IMG/VR virus record: IMGVR_UViG_3300046691_000114
Location: 1 to 45,600 of that record
Source of the DNA: a virus
Strand: one strand, 5' to 3'
DNA length: 45,600 nt
Under the pieces are notes generated by a model, which worked only from the letters and a program-made list of their open reading frames with translations, did not search any database and had not been told where the DNA came from. Shown here in pieces: positions 38,514 to 45,600 of this stretch. Position 1 is the stretch's first letter. Each line of letters begins with the position of its first letter. The translations under genes were made by a program, and so were the position numbers.

Positions 38514-38652
38514 GCTTTGCCTTCTTAGGCTTACGCGATGGACGCTTAACCCGGTTAGTCATGTCACGGCTCATGTTCGCCTCAGCAGTGGTGCGAGGAT
38601 CGAACAAGACGCGGGCACCGCTTACGGTGCGCCGCTGGAGGAGGATAGGCAT
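38491..38652 (-). CDS. small basic protein, 53 aa
   Basis: An ATG at 38652 with AGGA 6 nt upstream opens a 53-codon frame between DNA polymerase and exonuclease, overlapping the exonuclease start by 23 bp. The C-terminal half is extremely Lys/Arg-rich (NRVKRPSRKPKKAKHG), so it probably binds nucleic acid. The start signal is good and the gap is otherwise unexplained. Confidence 0.6.
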   Translation of the reverse strand: MPILLQRRTVSGARVLFDPRTTAEANMSRDMTNRVKRPSRKPKKAKHGATDRR

Positions 38653-38661
38653 TGATTGTCC

Positions 38662-40428
38662 TTAGTGGCACTCAGCCCAATTGCGACCGATCTTGTATTC
38701 GCCGGTCAGCGGGAGCTTGATTTTGAAAACTTCGCCAGCGCGTTTGATGCATTCAACCGCGAGCTTGCCAAACGCGTCGGCAATGTCAGGGTCACATTCA
38801 AACTGTAGTTCGTCATGAACCCACGCGAGCTGTTGAACCTTGTCGGTCCAGCCCATGGCGTCGATAGCTTCGTCTAGAAGCACCATCCAGAGTTTGCAGA
38901 CCAAGGCGCCAGCACTCTGTAGCAGAGTGTTAGGAGCGCTATGTGGACTGCGAATAGATAGCCAGCGGCCATCCAACCCAACAAGATAGCCCCTTTCGGC
39001 GGCTGACTTAATAGCTCTAAGGAGCGCGGCCAGTGCGGGGGTTCGCTGTAGGAATCGCCTCTTGAGCTTTCGCCCAAGGTCGGCGTCTCCGCCTGCGATG
39101 TTGCCGATCTTTTCGGGACCGGCACCGTAGAGGAACGCATAGATGAATGTCTTTGCTTCGGCGCGGGTCGCTAGACCGGCAGCGAGTTGGTTGACGGTGT
39201 GAACGTCGCCCTCAATGACTTCCTTTGCATAAGCACCCTTGTCATACCGGAACATGAAATGCGCGAGCATGCGCAGCTCAAGGCCTGATACGTCGATACC
39301 GACTTGAACACGGCCCTTGCTAGGACCGAATAGAGCGCGGCATTCTTTGCCGTAGGGTGTGCCAACGGAGGGCACCTGAGCGATGTTAGGTGACTTGTGC
39401 GTAGCTCGCCCGGTGACAGCACCATTGGTGATGCATTCGCCGTGAACCTTGCCGTTGCGCTCGTAGACAAGCCAAGCGCCTTTGCCTTCCGCTAACATTC
39501 CGATCCGTTTTTGGATCATGAAGTATTTGGACAGCAGCTTGGCCTCAGGGAATGAGAGGCCGTCTAGGATCGTTTCGTCAATCTTGGCGGAACCATCCGG
39601 TGTAAAGTCGCGGGGTTCCCATCCGCGTAAGGCTTTCAATCGGTTCGCGATGTGATGTCGCGAGCCGGGGTTAAACTCCATACGCTTGTAGCGCATCATG
39701 GCCACGCCTTTGACGTAGCCCCGTGCCTTGTTGTTCACCTTGGGAGTGAACATGCCTTGCGGTTCGTCCCATGGCGGGAACGTGATTGTCAGCTCTTGCT
39801 CAAGATCATGGCGCAGAGCGAACAGCTCGCCAGCCAAGGCCCGCGCTGCGGCGGAATCGAACGTGTAACCGTACCGCTCTTGCTGAGCGACGATCCACGC
39901 CACGCTATGCTCAAGGTCAACAGCCTGCTGACTGAGGGCCTTGTGTGCGAGGAGCTTCTGATAGAGCCGGATGGTTACTTCAACGTCTTGCTCATTATAA
40001 GCAAGCATTGCGGGGTTATATTCTTCAAAGCCGCCGTCATAATCTCCCTTAGGAAATCCGAGGCGCTGTCCCCATGCTTTGAGTGAGTGCGAGCCGTGCA
40101 GCTTGCCATCAATCGGCGTCTTGCTAGCGCGGTCGCGGTCTCCGAGATCGGAGTAAATCAGACGGGATAGGACGAGGGTATCAACCACCTTTTTACGGTC
40201 TACCCGAAACCACGGGTAGAGCTTACGGCACACAGCCAGGTCATACTTGATCGCGTTGTGACCAATGATGATGTCAGCTTCCATGACCATACGCAGGCCT
40301 TCCTCCACGCGGTCAGGCGTGAAGGATTGGCGTTGGCCGGATGTCAGCTCAGCGAGAGCGAGACAGTGTAGCTTGGTGATTTGTTCTAAGAACCCATTGC
40401 CTTCAACGTCAAAAACTATGACGCGCAA
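38662..40428 (-). CDS. DNA polymerase, family A (T7 gp5-like)
   Basis: A 588-residue replicative polymerase (T7 gp5 has 704) with both domains. The 3'-5' exonuclease has ExoI Asp7/Glu9 (VFDVEGNG), ExoII IGHNAIKYDLAV (Asp63) and ExoIII YNEQDVEV. The polymerase has motif A VGIDVSGLELRMLAHF, motif B RAEAKTFIYAFLYGAG and motif C AWVHDELQFE. The region between exonuclease and thumb is shorter than in T7, where the thioredoxin-binding loop lies, so processivity may rely on another mechanism. The ATG at 40428 overlaps the gene upstream. Confidence 0.96.
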   Translation of the reverse strand: MRVIVFDVEGNGFLEQITKLHCLALAELTSGQRQSFTPDRVEEGLRMVMEADIIIGHNAIKYDLAVCRKLYPWFRVDRKKVVDTLVLSRLIYSDLGDRDRASKTPIDGKLHGSHSLKAWGQRLGFPKGDYDGGFEEYNPAMLAYNEQDVEVTIRLYQKLLAHKALSQQAVDLEHSVAWIVAQQERYGYTFDSAAARALAGELFALRHDLEQELTITFPPWDEPQGMFTPKVNNKARGYVKGVAMMRYKRMEFNPGSRHHIANRLKALRGWEPRDFTPDGSAKIDETILDGLSFPEAKLLSKYFMIQKRIGMLAEGKGAWLVYERNGKVHGECITNGAVTGRATHKSPNIAQVPSVGTPYGKECRALFGPSKGRVQVGIDVSGLELRMLAHFMFRYDKGAYAKEVIEGDVHTVNQLAAGLATRAEAKTFIYAFLYGAGPEKIGNIAGGDADLGRKLKRRFLQRTPALAALLRAIKSAAERGYLVGLDGRWLSIRSPHSAPNTLLQSAGALVCKLWMVLLDEAIDAMGWTDKVQQLAWVHDELQFECDPDIADAFGKLAVECIKRAGEVFKIKLPLTGEYKIGRNWAECH

Positions 40429-40661
40429 TGGCCCTCATACATTACATGCAGATCACAGCCATCGGTCGGGCGGACCATGCTGCTACGCGGGTTCTCATGA
40501 ACACGAAGGAAGGGGGGCAACTTAACGCCGCATGCAAACCCGTGGCTTGTGACGGCCACGTAGTTACAGTTAGCGCAGGTTGCCGAGATCACCACGTCGT
40601 CAACGATGATAAGATCAGCCTTATTCCCGACGATTTCGTTTGTCGGTTTCTTCTTAGGCAA
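40416..40661 (-). CDS. hypothetical Cys-rich protein, 81 aa
   Basis: The product is not recognised. A TTG at 40661 overlaps the preceding stop region. The protein has CANC (about 29-32) and further Cys about 44, 69 and 79, which may bind zinc, with a Lys-rich N-terminus (PKKKPTNE). It overlaps the DNA polymerase start by 13 bp, a sign of coupling. Confidence 0.5.
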   Translation of the reverse strand: MPKKKPTNEIVGNKADLIIVDDVVISATCANCNYVAVTSHGFACGVKLPPFLRVHENPRSSMVRPTDGCDLHVMYEGHCAS

Positions 40662-40947
40662 CGTTCAGCGCTTCCATCACGAAACCCGGCATGACCGGAT
40701 TAAACTCGTTCAGGTTCGCAAGGCCGATAGCCTCAAAGTATTCCGGTGTCCCTCGCATATAGTAGCGGGCGTAGACTTGTCCGGTCGTGGGGTGCTTCTT
40801 TCGCAGGGTGCGAATGTCGTAGCCGTCGTCCCGCAAATCGGCAATGCGGCGGGTCAGGGAGGAGACACCATAATCAAGGTACGCCTCGCGCTGAGAAATA
40901 GAGCCGCGCATATAGATGTGGTTCAGGATTTTGTCGGTCTGTGTCAT
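40654..40947 (-). CDS. helix-turn-helix protein, 97 aa
   Basis: The ATG at 40947 fits a short overlap with the previous gene. The pattern ILNHIYMRGSISQREAYLDYGVSSLTRRIADLRDDGY, then a beta hairpin with IRTLRKK and YARYYM, is that of the phage helix-turn-helix domain found in small winged-helix proteins. In this position among replication genes it may regulate middle transcription; direct evidence is lacking. Confidence 0.75.
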   Translation of the reverse strand: MTQTDKILNHIYMRGSISQREAYLDYGVSSLTRRIADLRDDGYDIRTLRKKHPTTGQVYARYYMRGTPEYFEAIGLANLNEFNPVMPGFVMEALNVA

Positions 40948-40952
40948 GTCAT

Positions 40953-41255
40953 TTAGCCAATGATTTTGAAGTGAAGCCGAGCGATTGCAGGATGCAAGCC
41001 GGGCAAATCGTATTGAATGCTGGTGATTTCCACGTCGCATTCTCTCTGTGTGAACTTCCGCAAGAACGGGTGAAACTCATGAAAGCGAACGATGTCGCCA
41101 ACTTGATAATCACGGTCGTTCACGCGGTCGTCATATTCGCGGTCGCCGGAACTAATAGATTCGTAGTTGCCAACCCAAGACTTAACGTCGTGCGCAACAT
41201 CGATGTCATGCTGATAGGGAATTGCCTGTAACGCCGTCTGGTGTTTGAAACCCAT
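40953..41255 (-). CDS. DUF3850-like (ASCH/PUA-fold) protein, 100 aa
   Basis: Beta segments with VGDIVRFHEFHPFLRKF, CDVEITSIQYDLPG and a closing ARLHFKIIG resemble DUF3850, a domain of the ASCH/PUA RNA-binding group. The motif GDIV followed by an aromatic-rich loop is typical. The ATG at 41255 overlaps the helicase stop. The role is unknown, possibly RNA binding. Confidence 0.65.
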   Translation of the reverse strand: MGFKHQTALQAIPYQHDIDVAHDVKSWVGNYESISSGDREYDDRVNDRDYQVGDIVRFHEFHPFLRKFTQRECDVEITSIQYDLPGLHPAIARLHFKIIG

Positions 41256-42859
41256 TAGAACTCTCCGGTAATAATCGCTTCTTCTGATAGTCGCCCGGTT
41301 GCTAGGTCGTAGTGAAGCAATCCGGCCAACCCGGTTTCTCCTGAGAACCTGTTTTTCAGGACTCGCAGGATCAATTGGTTTGGACTGTCGCCTTGCTGGT
41401 TACGCTCAAGGCCGATCACGATGTCAGAGAGCTGAGCAATCGCGTGTGAGCCGCGTAACTGGCTAAGGGACGTTGAAGCGCCTTCCTCATGTCCGCGCCC
41501 TTCGGGGCGTTTGAGGTGGCTGACAACGTGTAGTGTGATGCCCGTTTCTTGGACGAGGGTTCGCAACAAGGTCATGGCGCGGTCGATCAAACGACGCTCA
41601 TCCATGTCCTCAATCATTCCTGACACCATGATTGAAAGGTGGTCGAGGATGATATGCTTGCAGCCTAGCGCCTTCGCCATGTAGCGAACGCGGCCAAGCA
41701 AGCGGTCTACTTCGGTTGAACCGAAATGGTCATAGAGATAGCAGCGGCCAGAGCCTACGGTTGCCATGTAGGCAGTGCGCAGCTCAGCCTCTAAGACGCC
41801 GTGACGGGTGATATGCAGGGGCTTGTTGATACTGATGCCCATGAGGCCGAAAGCGGTTCGCTCTACGGTCTCCTCCAGCATGATCATGCCAACGGTCTCG
41901 CCGTTGCTAATCAAGTGGTGCGCCAGTTCACGCATGACGGCAGACTTGCCGACACCAGAACCCGCCGTCCAAGTGACTAGCTCAGCCTCGCCCATGCCAT
42001 GGGTTTTTTCGTTCAGGCCAGACCACGGATAGAGAATGCGCGGGCGTTCAGGCTGATTGAACAGCCGATCCCACATTTCATCGCCAGCTAGGACACCATC
42101 AGGACGGAACGTCTTTGCGTTCCAGATGGCGCGGATAACTTCGTCACCCTTGCCCTTGAGCAAGCATTCATTCGGGTCTTTGAACGGCAGCGAAGCGATC
42201 TTCGCCTTACCCGGTGCCAGCAGCTCAGCGCATTCAAGCGCGGCCTGTTGTCCCGGTTCGTCCATATCGAACATGAAAACTACGGTGTCGTAACCGCTGA
42301 GAAATTCCAGCTCTTGCTTGACGTACTTAGCCGCTGACTGAACCCCGTTCGGCGGGGAGATCACTGGCCACTTATCGTCCTGGAGCATTGACACGGTGAG
42401 GGCGTCTATCTCGCCTTCCGTGATAACGATCATCTTGCCTTTACCGGACCACAGCCATTGGCCGTAGAACCGCATGGCTTTCGCATTGCCAATGACTTTG
42501 AATTTCTTGCCCGGCATGCGGACTTTGGCGGCGATCGGTCGTCGTCGTTCATCGAAGTGGTAAGCTAGTTGGCTTCCCCGTTCGGTCGTGCGGTAACCCC
42601 ATTTCTGACAGGTCGCCTCACGTATCTTTCGGTCTGGTAGTGCTTCAATCTCGCCCTGCAATTCTAGGGCGGATTCATCTTCGCTCTTGTCGTCGTTAGC
42701 GAAGGATTGCAGCTCGCTAATAGGCTTGCCGTCTCCTTTCTCCCGATAGGAACACCCAAAGCCAAAGCAATGGGCGTGTCCGTCGCTGTATCTAACTAAG
42801 TTGTCTTTTGATCCGCATCCGGGGCAGTGTTCGCGCCCGATGACGTGGCTTTCACTCAT
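41255..42859 (-). CDS. DNA primase-helicase (T7 gp4-like)
   Basis: A 534-residue bifunctional protein. The N-terminal zinc finger uses Cys12, Cys15, Cys31 and Cys36 (HCPGC...HCFGFGC). The TOPRIM primase core has TEGEIDAL (about 147) and FMFDMDEPG (about 196). The RecA-like hexameric helicase has Walker A AGSGVGKS (about 299-306), a Walker B-like ILDHLSIMV and VVSHLKRPEG. I chose the ATG at 42859 because it overlaps the ligase stop by 8 bp. It primes and unwinds at the replication fork. Confidence 0.95.
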   Translation of the reverse strand: MSESHVIGREHCPGCGSKDNLVRYSDGHAHCFGFGCSYREKGDGKPISELQSFANDDKSEDESALELQGEIEALPDRKIREATCQKWGYRTTERGSQLAYHFDERRRPIAAKVRMPGKKFKVIGNAKAMRFYGQWLWSGKGKMIVITEGEIDALTVSMLQDDKWPVISPPNGVQSAAKYVKQELEFLSGYDTVVFMFDMDEPGQQAALECAELLAPGKAKIASLPFKDPNECLLKGKGDEVIRAIWNAKTFRPDGVLAGDEMWDRLFNQPERPRILYPWSGLNEKTHGMGEAELVTWTAGSGVGKSAVMRELAHHLISNGETVGMIMLEETVERTAFGLMGISINKPLHITRHGVLEAELRTAYMATVGSGRCYLYDHFGSTEVDRLLGRVRYMAKALGCKHIILDHLSIMVSGMIEDMDERRLIDRAMTLLRTLVQETGITLHVVSHLKRPEGRGHEEGASTSLSQLRGSHAIAQLSDIVIGLERNQQGDSPNQLILRVLKNRFSGETGLAGLLHYDLATGRLSEEAIITGEF

Positions 42860-43538
42860 CAGCGATCTTGTCGGGGCGCATGCGAACAAAGCGCGGATGC
42901 CGCATCTGACCATCAGGGGTCAGGTGCATGTATTCGCATTCGACGGTTTGCCCGATCAGCTCATAATTGAGGTATTGCGCCCAAAGATCTTCACGTTCTT
43001 CATCAGAGAACCCAGCGCCAACGGCCCCGCGTTGCGTGATGACAGCGCCAAGGCGGCCAAGGTGTTGGCCTTGTCCTGCGATGGCTCCGGTGATGAGTAG
43101 GTCGATTGTTTCGGCAGGCTTAACTTTGATCCAAGCATCGCCGCTGCGCAGGACTAACCCTTCTTGGCCGTCCTTGATGGCATCTCGCATCTTGCGATAG
43201 ATGAGCGCCGCAGATGGATTGGTGAATACCCCGGCATAGTTGCGCGGGTCAGGGTGGCGGAGTGAGAACAGATGGTCATAGGAGATACGCGGTGTATCGT
43301 CCTTAAGGTGCTGTGTGCGCGTGGCGCGGATAGTGTCGCGGAAACTTCCAACGAACACCTCCACGTCATGTTGTTCGGGCGATAGAGGGGGTGGAATGTT
43401 GTAGAGCGGCTTATCAGCCCGGCTACGCCATTCCTTGCCATTCCAGATCGCCCGTACACCATCACGTTTGATCGTGAACAGCCATGCACCATCAAGCGCT
43501 TTGCCATGCCATGGCCGCGCCTTGATGTAAGTCATCAT
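42852..43538 (-). CDS. ATP-dependent DNA ligase, compact form
   Basis: A 228-residue ligase (T7 gp1.3 has 359). The nucleotidyl-transfer lysine is in FTIKRDGVRAIW (Lys24, motif KxDGxR), followed by DVEVFVG (motif III region), EGLVLRSGD (motif IV) and AWIKVKP (motif V). The distal RHPRFVRMRPDK fits the OB-fold motif VI. It joins nicks using ATP. The ATG at 43538 precedes the primase-helicase gene with an 8-bp overlap. Confidence 0.9.
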   Translation of the reverse strand: MMTYIKARPWHGKALDGAWLFTIKRDGVRAIWNGKEWRSRADKPLYNIPPPLSPEQHDVEVFVGSFRDTIRATRTQHLKDDTPRISYDHLFSLRHPDPRNYAGVFTNPSAALIYRKMRDAIKDGQEGLVLRSGDAWIKVKPAETIDLLITGAIAGQGQHLGRLGAVITQRGAVGAGFSDEEREDLWAQYLNYELIGQTVECEYMHLTPDGQMRHPRFVRMRPDKIADE

Positions 43539-43541
43539 CGT

Positions 43542-43637
43542 TTAGTAGGCCTGAGTGAGGACCGACGTGAGCAGCAGCACAAAGACTGCCAGTGCCCACG
43601 TTAAGCCGGGGGGTGGTTGGTCAACTTGCTGGTGAAT
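43542..43637 (-). CDS. possible membrane peptide with non-standard start, 31 aa
   Basis: A short frame between the coiled-coil gene and ligase contains a hydrophobic span (LTWALAVFVLLLTSVL) preceded by QQVDQPPPG. No ATG, GTG or TTG is present; the first in-frame candidate is ATT at 43637. The frame ends 4 bp before the ligase start. It resembles the other microproteins here but start and expression are unproven. Confidence 0.25.
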   Translation of the reverse strand: MHQQVDQPPPGLTWALAVFVLLLTSVLTQAY

Positions 43638-43918
43638 GCTTCAATGTCTTGAGCGGTCTGCTCAATCTTTACAGCGATGTCATTCACCTTACCGATGCCA
43701 GCATTGGCGCGGTCGCGGGCGGCAGTCAGACGGGTAAGGGCCTGAGTAGCAGCGTCGTCAACCTGCTTAGGAATGTCAGTCAATGCCGACACCAGCTCAT
43801 CAAGCTTTGATGGCGTAGCGGTTGGCACCAGTGCCGTATTGGCGCGGACCATTTCAACCGTGGGGAGAGGCGTAGTGTACTTGTCCGCGAGGGACTTGAT
43901 AGCTTCGTCGGTCGTCAT
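43601..43918 (-). CDS. coiled-coil protein, 105 aa
   Basis: The product is not recognised. The ATG at 43918 (TTDEAIKSLADKY) is preferred over 43948. From residue 45 on the protein is an almost continuous helix with heptad character (LVSALTDIPKQVDDAATQAL, RDRANAGIGKVNDIAVKIEQ). This suggests an oligomeric coiled coil. Confidence 0.65.
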   Translation of the reverse strand: MTTDEAIKSLADKYTTPLPTVEMVRANTALVPTATPSKLDELVSALTDIPKQVDDAATQALTRLTAARDRANAGIGKVNDIAVKIEQTAQDIEAFTSKLTNHPPA

Positions 43919-43947
43919 GTTGGCTTTCAGAAAAGGGTGGTGGTTCA

Positions 43948-44487
43948 TTAGTCACAACCGCCCGACGAGGATGAGCCGCTGTCGCTAGACGACGAATAGC
44001 TGTCTGACGATGAGTAGCTGCTGCTAGTGTCGCTGCTGCTGTAGGAATAGCTTGGGCTATCGTCGCGCGATGGTGCGCAATAGCTTTCCACCTTGGCCGG
44101 TTCAGGCGCGGGGTGGTTGTGACTGCCCATGGCGTTGCCAATGAGCATTCCGGTCAGCAGCCCTGACATGGGATCATGCGAGGGAGCGACAGGCGTATCA
44201 GCCGCGTAAGAACGCTGTACTGAGGGAGGATCGCGGCGCATGCTGCCGGGATAGGTAGTGAAGTTCTTTACCGGCGCAGGACGTTCCCGGTAGCCTTCCA
44301 TTGGAAAGGGCGTGGAACACTTCACTACGTCACGGGGAATGACGACATAATCGCCACGATAGGCGGGCTTGGCTTTGGAGGCCTCAGCAAGGGTGCGGTA
44401 CTTTTTCGCAGAGCGCTTGTAGCTGAGGAACACAAGAAGGACCGCCGCGCCAACGAGCGCAGCGCAGAGCAATTCAACGTTGTTCAT
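43948..44487 (-). CDS. membrane-anchored Ser-rich protein, 179 aa
   Basis: The ATG at 44487 has AGAGACC upstream. An N-terminal membrane anchor (VELLCAALVGAAVLLVFLSYKRS, residues 4-26) is followed by a basic linker. The C-terminal 45 residues are about two-thirds Ser with Tyr and Asp, ending SSSSGGCD. The combination of one anchor and a Ser-rich Gly-Gly-Cys-Asp tail is found in uncharacterised bacterial membrane proteins. The function is unknown. Confidence 0.65.
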   Translation of the reverse strand: MNNVELLCAALVGAAVLLVFLSYKRSAKKYRTLAEASKAKPAYRGDYVVIPRDVVKCSTPFPMEGYRERPAPVKNFTTYPGSMRRDPPSVQRSYAADTPVAPSHDPMSGLLTGMLIGNAMGSHNHPAPEPAKVESYCAPSRDDSPSYSYSSSDTSSSYSSSDSYSSSSDSGSSSSGGCD

Positions 44488-44509
44488 GATGGTCTCTATA
44501 GGGTCGGCT

Positions 44510-44569
44510 TTACGAGCGCCCGACGTTGCCGCAAGTCGTACCGCAGCGCTGCGGTGCGGGAGTAACCAT
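44510..44569 (-). CDS. possible 19-aa leader-like peptide
   Basis: An ATG at 44569 with the same TAGAGACC upstream as the next gene (44487) opens a 19-codon frame with two Cys (QRCGTTCG). The palindrome ACCGCAGCGCTGCGGT (44540-44555) lies inside it. It might be a leader peptide or chance; evidence is limited to the repeated RBS region. Confidence 0.25.
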   Translation of the reverse strand: MVTPAPQRCGTTCGNVGRS

Positions 44570-44583
44570 GGTCTCTATGAGGA

Positions 44584-44627
44584 CCGGGGCGTGACACTCG
44601 TTCGTATCTAGGTGTCAGAGGCCCCGG
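44584..44627 (-). other. strong intergenic hairpin
   Basis: CCGGGGC (44584-44590) pairs with GCCCCGG (44621-44627) and TGACAC (44592-44597) with GTGTCA (44612-44617), a stem of 13 bp with a small internal loop. No T-run follows on either strand, so this is more likely an RNA-processing or stability element, such as an RNase III site, than a terminator. Confidence 0.6.
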
Positions 44628-44633
44628 CCATGT

Positions 44634-44906
44634 TTAGTAGTTGGTTGCGGCGTAAATCTTGCCGCGTTCCGTCAACACTGCAACGTCATCAACGTAGGTG
44701 AAGCCCGCATCAATGAGGAAGTCCTTGAATGCTGCCAGCAAGGCGGGCAGGGATTCGGCATCATCACCGCTAACCAGCGAGATATTTTCCTTCACGCGGT
44801 TGCCTTCCTCGTATCGGTAGGCAAACACAACATCCGTCGAGTAATCGACAGGCGCGGCGTTCAGTTCAAAATCAGCCGGATCGAACAGTTCGATTTGTCC
44901 GTACAT
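44634..44906 (-). CDS. hypothetical protein, 90 aa
   Basis: The product is not recognised. The ATG at 44906 (MYGQIELFDPAD) is chosen over the longer frame to 44969, which overlaps endonuclease I. It is an acidic alpha/beta protein with DVVFAYRYEEGNRV and FKDFLIDAGFTYVDDV. It lies between endonuclease I and a strong hairpin. Confidence 0.6.
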   Translation of the reverse strand: MYGQIELFDPADFELNAAPVDYSTDVVFAYRYEEGNRVKENISLVSGDDAESLPALLAAFKDFLIDAGFTYVDDVAVLTERGKIYAATNY

Positions 44907-44917
44907 AGTCAGTGCTT

Positions 44918-45379
44918 TCAGGTTTGCTGAGTAATCAGCTTGCAAGGTTTGGCAGGCTCTTTGAGCCATGCAGCAGGGATCGACTTATCGGCGTAGGGGA
45001 AACCATGTTTCACGCACCAAGCGCCGTAAGTAGTTGTGGACTTCTTTCCAATCCGCTGGCGCGAATTGCTGAACACAAACCGGATATCAAGATCGGGATG
45101 CTGCTGCTTAACAAGTATCATCTTCTGTCGATCAGCCGTTAAGAAGCGGCCTTTCGATTCAACGATGATAAAATTCGGGAGCATAAAGTCGGGAGTGTAC
45201 TTCGCGACTTTCTCAGGCTTGGTGTACTTGATGACGTACTCCTCAAATTCAAAGGAGACGCCTGCATCAAACAGCTCTTGAGCTATTTTTTCTTCAAGGC
45301 CTGAACGATAACCGTTGACGATACCGTGTTGTGCGACCGACTTAGAACTCGTCGTTGTCGGTGTTTTCTTCAGTTTCAC
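44918..45379 (-). CDS. endonuclease I, Holliday-junction resolvase (T7 gp3-like)
   Basis: A 153-residue resolvase that cuts branched DNA and helps degrade host DNA. It follows T7 gp3 closely: YRSGLEEKIAQEL (catalytic Glu), FEFEEYVIKY, YTPDFMLPNFIIVESKG (the D...ExK nuclease core), QQHPDLDIRFVFSNSR and YGAWCVKHG. The start at GTG 45379 overlaps the SSB C-terminal coding region by 38 bp; no ATG is available before the conserved core, so this start is a choice among weak options. Confidence 0.92.
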   Translation of the reverse strand: MKLKKTPTTTSSKSVAQHGIVNGYRSGLEEKIAQELFDAGVSFEFEEYVIKYTKPEKVAKYTPDFMLPNFIIVESKGRFLTADRQKMILVKQQHPDLDIRFVFSNSRQRIGKKSTTTYGAWCVKHGFPYADKSIPAAWLKEPAKPCKLITQQT

Positions 45380-45600
45380 TCGTCGTCTCGTCTTCAATCT
45401 CATCGCTGAGATCGAGGTCGGCGGACTTGAACGAGCCGCCTTCAAACTTCTCAAAGCCTTCGCCGGTACGTTCAGCCAGATCGATAATCTGACCTTCACG
45501 GATGTTCAGGCGACAGCCCATCTTGGCAACGCTGATCCAGCCGAGCAGCCGGATACGTGAACCGCCAGTGACGATGACACGGCCCTTGATCGGTGCGCCC
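45342..45600 (-). CDS. T7 gp2.5-like SSB, C-terminal part (continues from base 1/474)
   Basis: This is the downstream end of the gene that starts at 474. Bases 45474-45600 repeat 1-127, so the true gene is 474 to 1 joined to 45473 to 45342. The last 45 residues contain GGSFKSADLDLSDEIEDE and end in NDEF, an acidic C-terminal tail with a terminal Phe as in T7 gp2.5. The stop TAA lies at 45342-45344. Confidence 0.8.
   Translation of the reverse strand, partial: GAPIKGRVIVTGGSRIRLLGWISVAKMGCRLNIREGQIIDLAERTGEGFEKFEGGSFKSADLDLSDEIEDETTSETEENTDNDEF
45474..45600. repeat. 127-bp direct terminal overlap of the contig (copy 2)
   Basis: Identical to 1-127. See the first copy: the sequence is coding and continuous across the join, so the overlap marks circular closure of the assembly. 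Confidence 0.9.

Noticed and set aside
44489-44499. CTATAGAGACC on the minus strand, considered as a T7-type promoter
   Set aside because: Only about 4 of the 13 bases upstream of TATAG agree with the T7 consensus, and the second copy of the segment fits a ribosome-site duplication better.

Overview
The window is a complete or nearly complete genome of a temperate T7-like podovirus (Autographiviridae-type gene set), about 45.47 kb and roughly 55% G+C. Bases 45474-45600 repeat bases 1-127 exactly, so the contig is circular, opened inside the single-stranded DNA-binding protein gene; the unique length is 45,473 bp. The physical virion ends cannot be read from this assembly. The host is probably an alphaproteobacterium: the general composition, the tRNA-Cys sequences and the gene content (class II ribonucleotide reductase, integrase beside a T7-type RNA polymerase) fit that group. 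This is inference, not proof.

Nearly all genes are on the minus strand, so reading runs from high to low coordinates. After the terminases and tRNA-Cys (13.2 kb) and a terminator (12.5 kb), an accessory/early block (12.5-8.3 kb) carries small unknown genes, two CxxC proteins, an ArdC-type anti-restriction protein and a roughly 500-nt non-coding segment with many nested helices. A plus-strand cluster (6.6-8.2 kb) encodes two likely DNA-binding regulators, a membrane protein and a zinc-ribbon protein, and ends at a terminator. It diverges from a minus-strand cluster (6.4-4.3 kb) with a winged-helix regulator, two tiny membrane proteins and a tyrosine integrase. The integrase is followed by a sequence matching the 5' half of a tRNA-Cys gene (likely attP) and a strong terminator. 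Together these form the lysogeny module.

The T7-type RNA polymerase (3.6-1.1 kb) follows. Replication and nucleotide genes wrap round the contig junction: SSB, endonuclease I, ATP-dependent ligase, primase-helicase, DNA polymerase, 5'-3' exonuclease, MazG and class II RNR (0.5 kb to 45.4 kb, then down to 34.8 kb). Structural genes run from portal to tail fibre (34.0-16.9 kb), then holin, SAR-type endolysin, spanins and terminases (16.3-13.3 kb).

The most notable points are the ornate structured region at 10447-10948, the pairing of a half-tRNA-Cys attP with an intact phage tRNA-Cys, and an 18-bp minus-strand motif found three times that may be the phage RNA polymerase promoter. An ACTGTTACG-like element recurs around the polymerase and regulator genes, terminators sit inside the late operon just before genes that start with TTG, and an internal virion protein combines transglycosylase and M15 peptidase domains. 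Several translationally coupled microgenes, most of them membrane peptides, also stand out.
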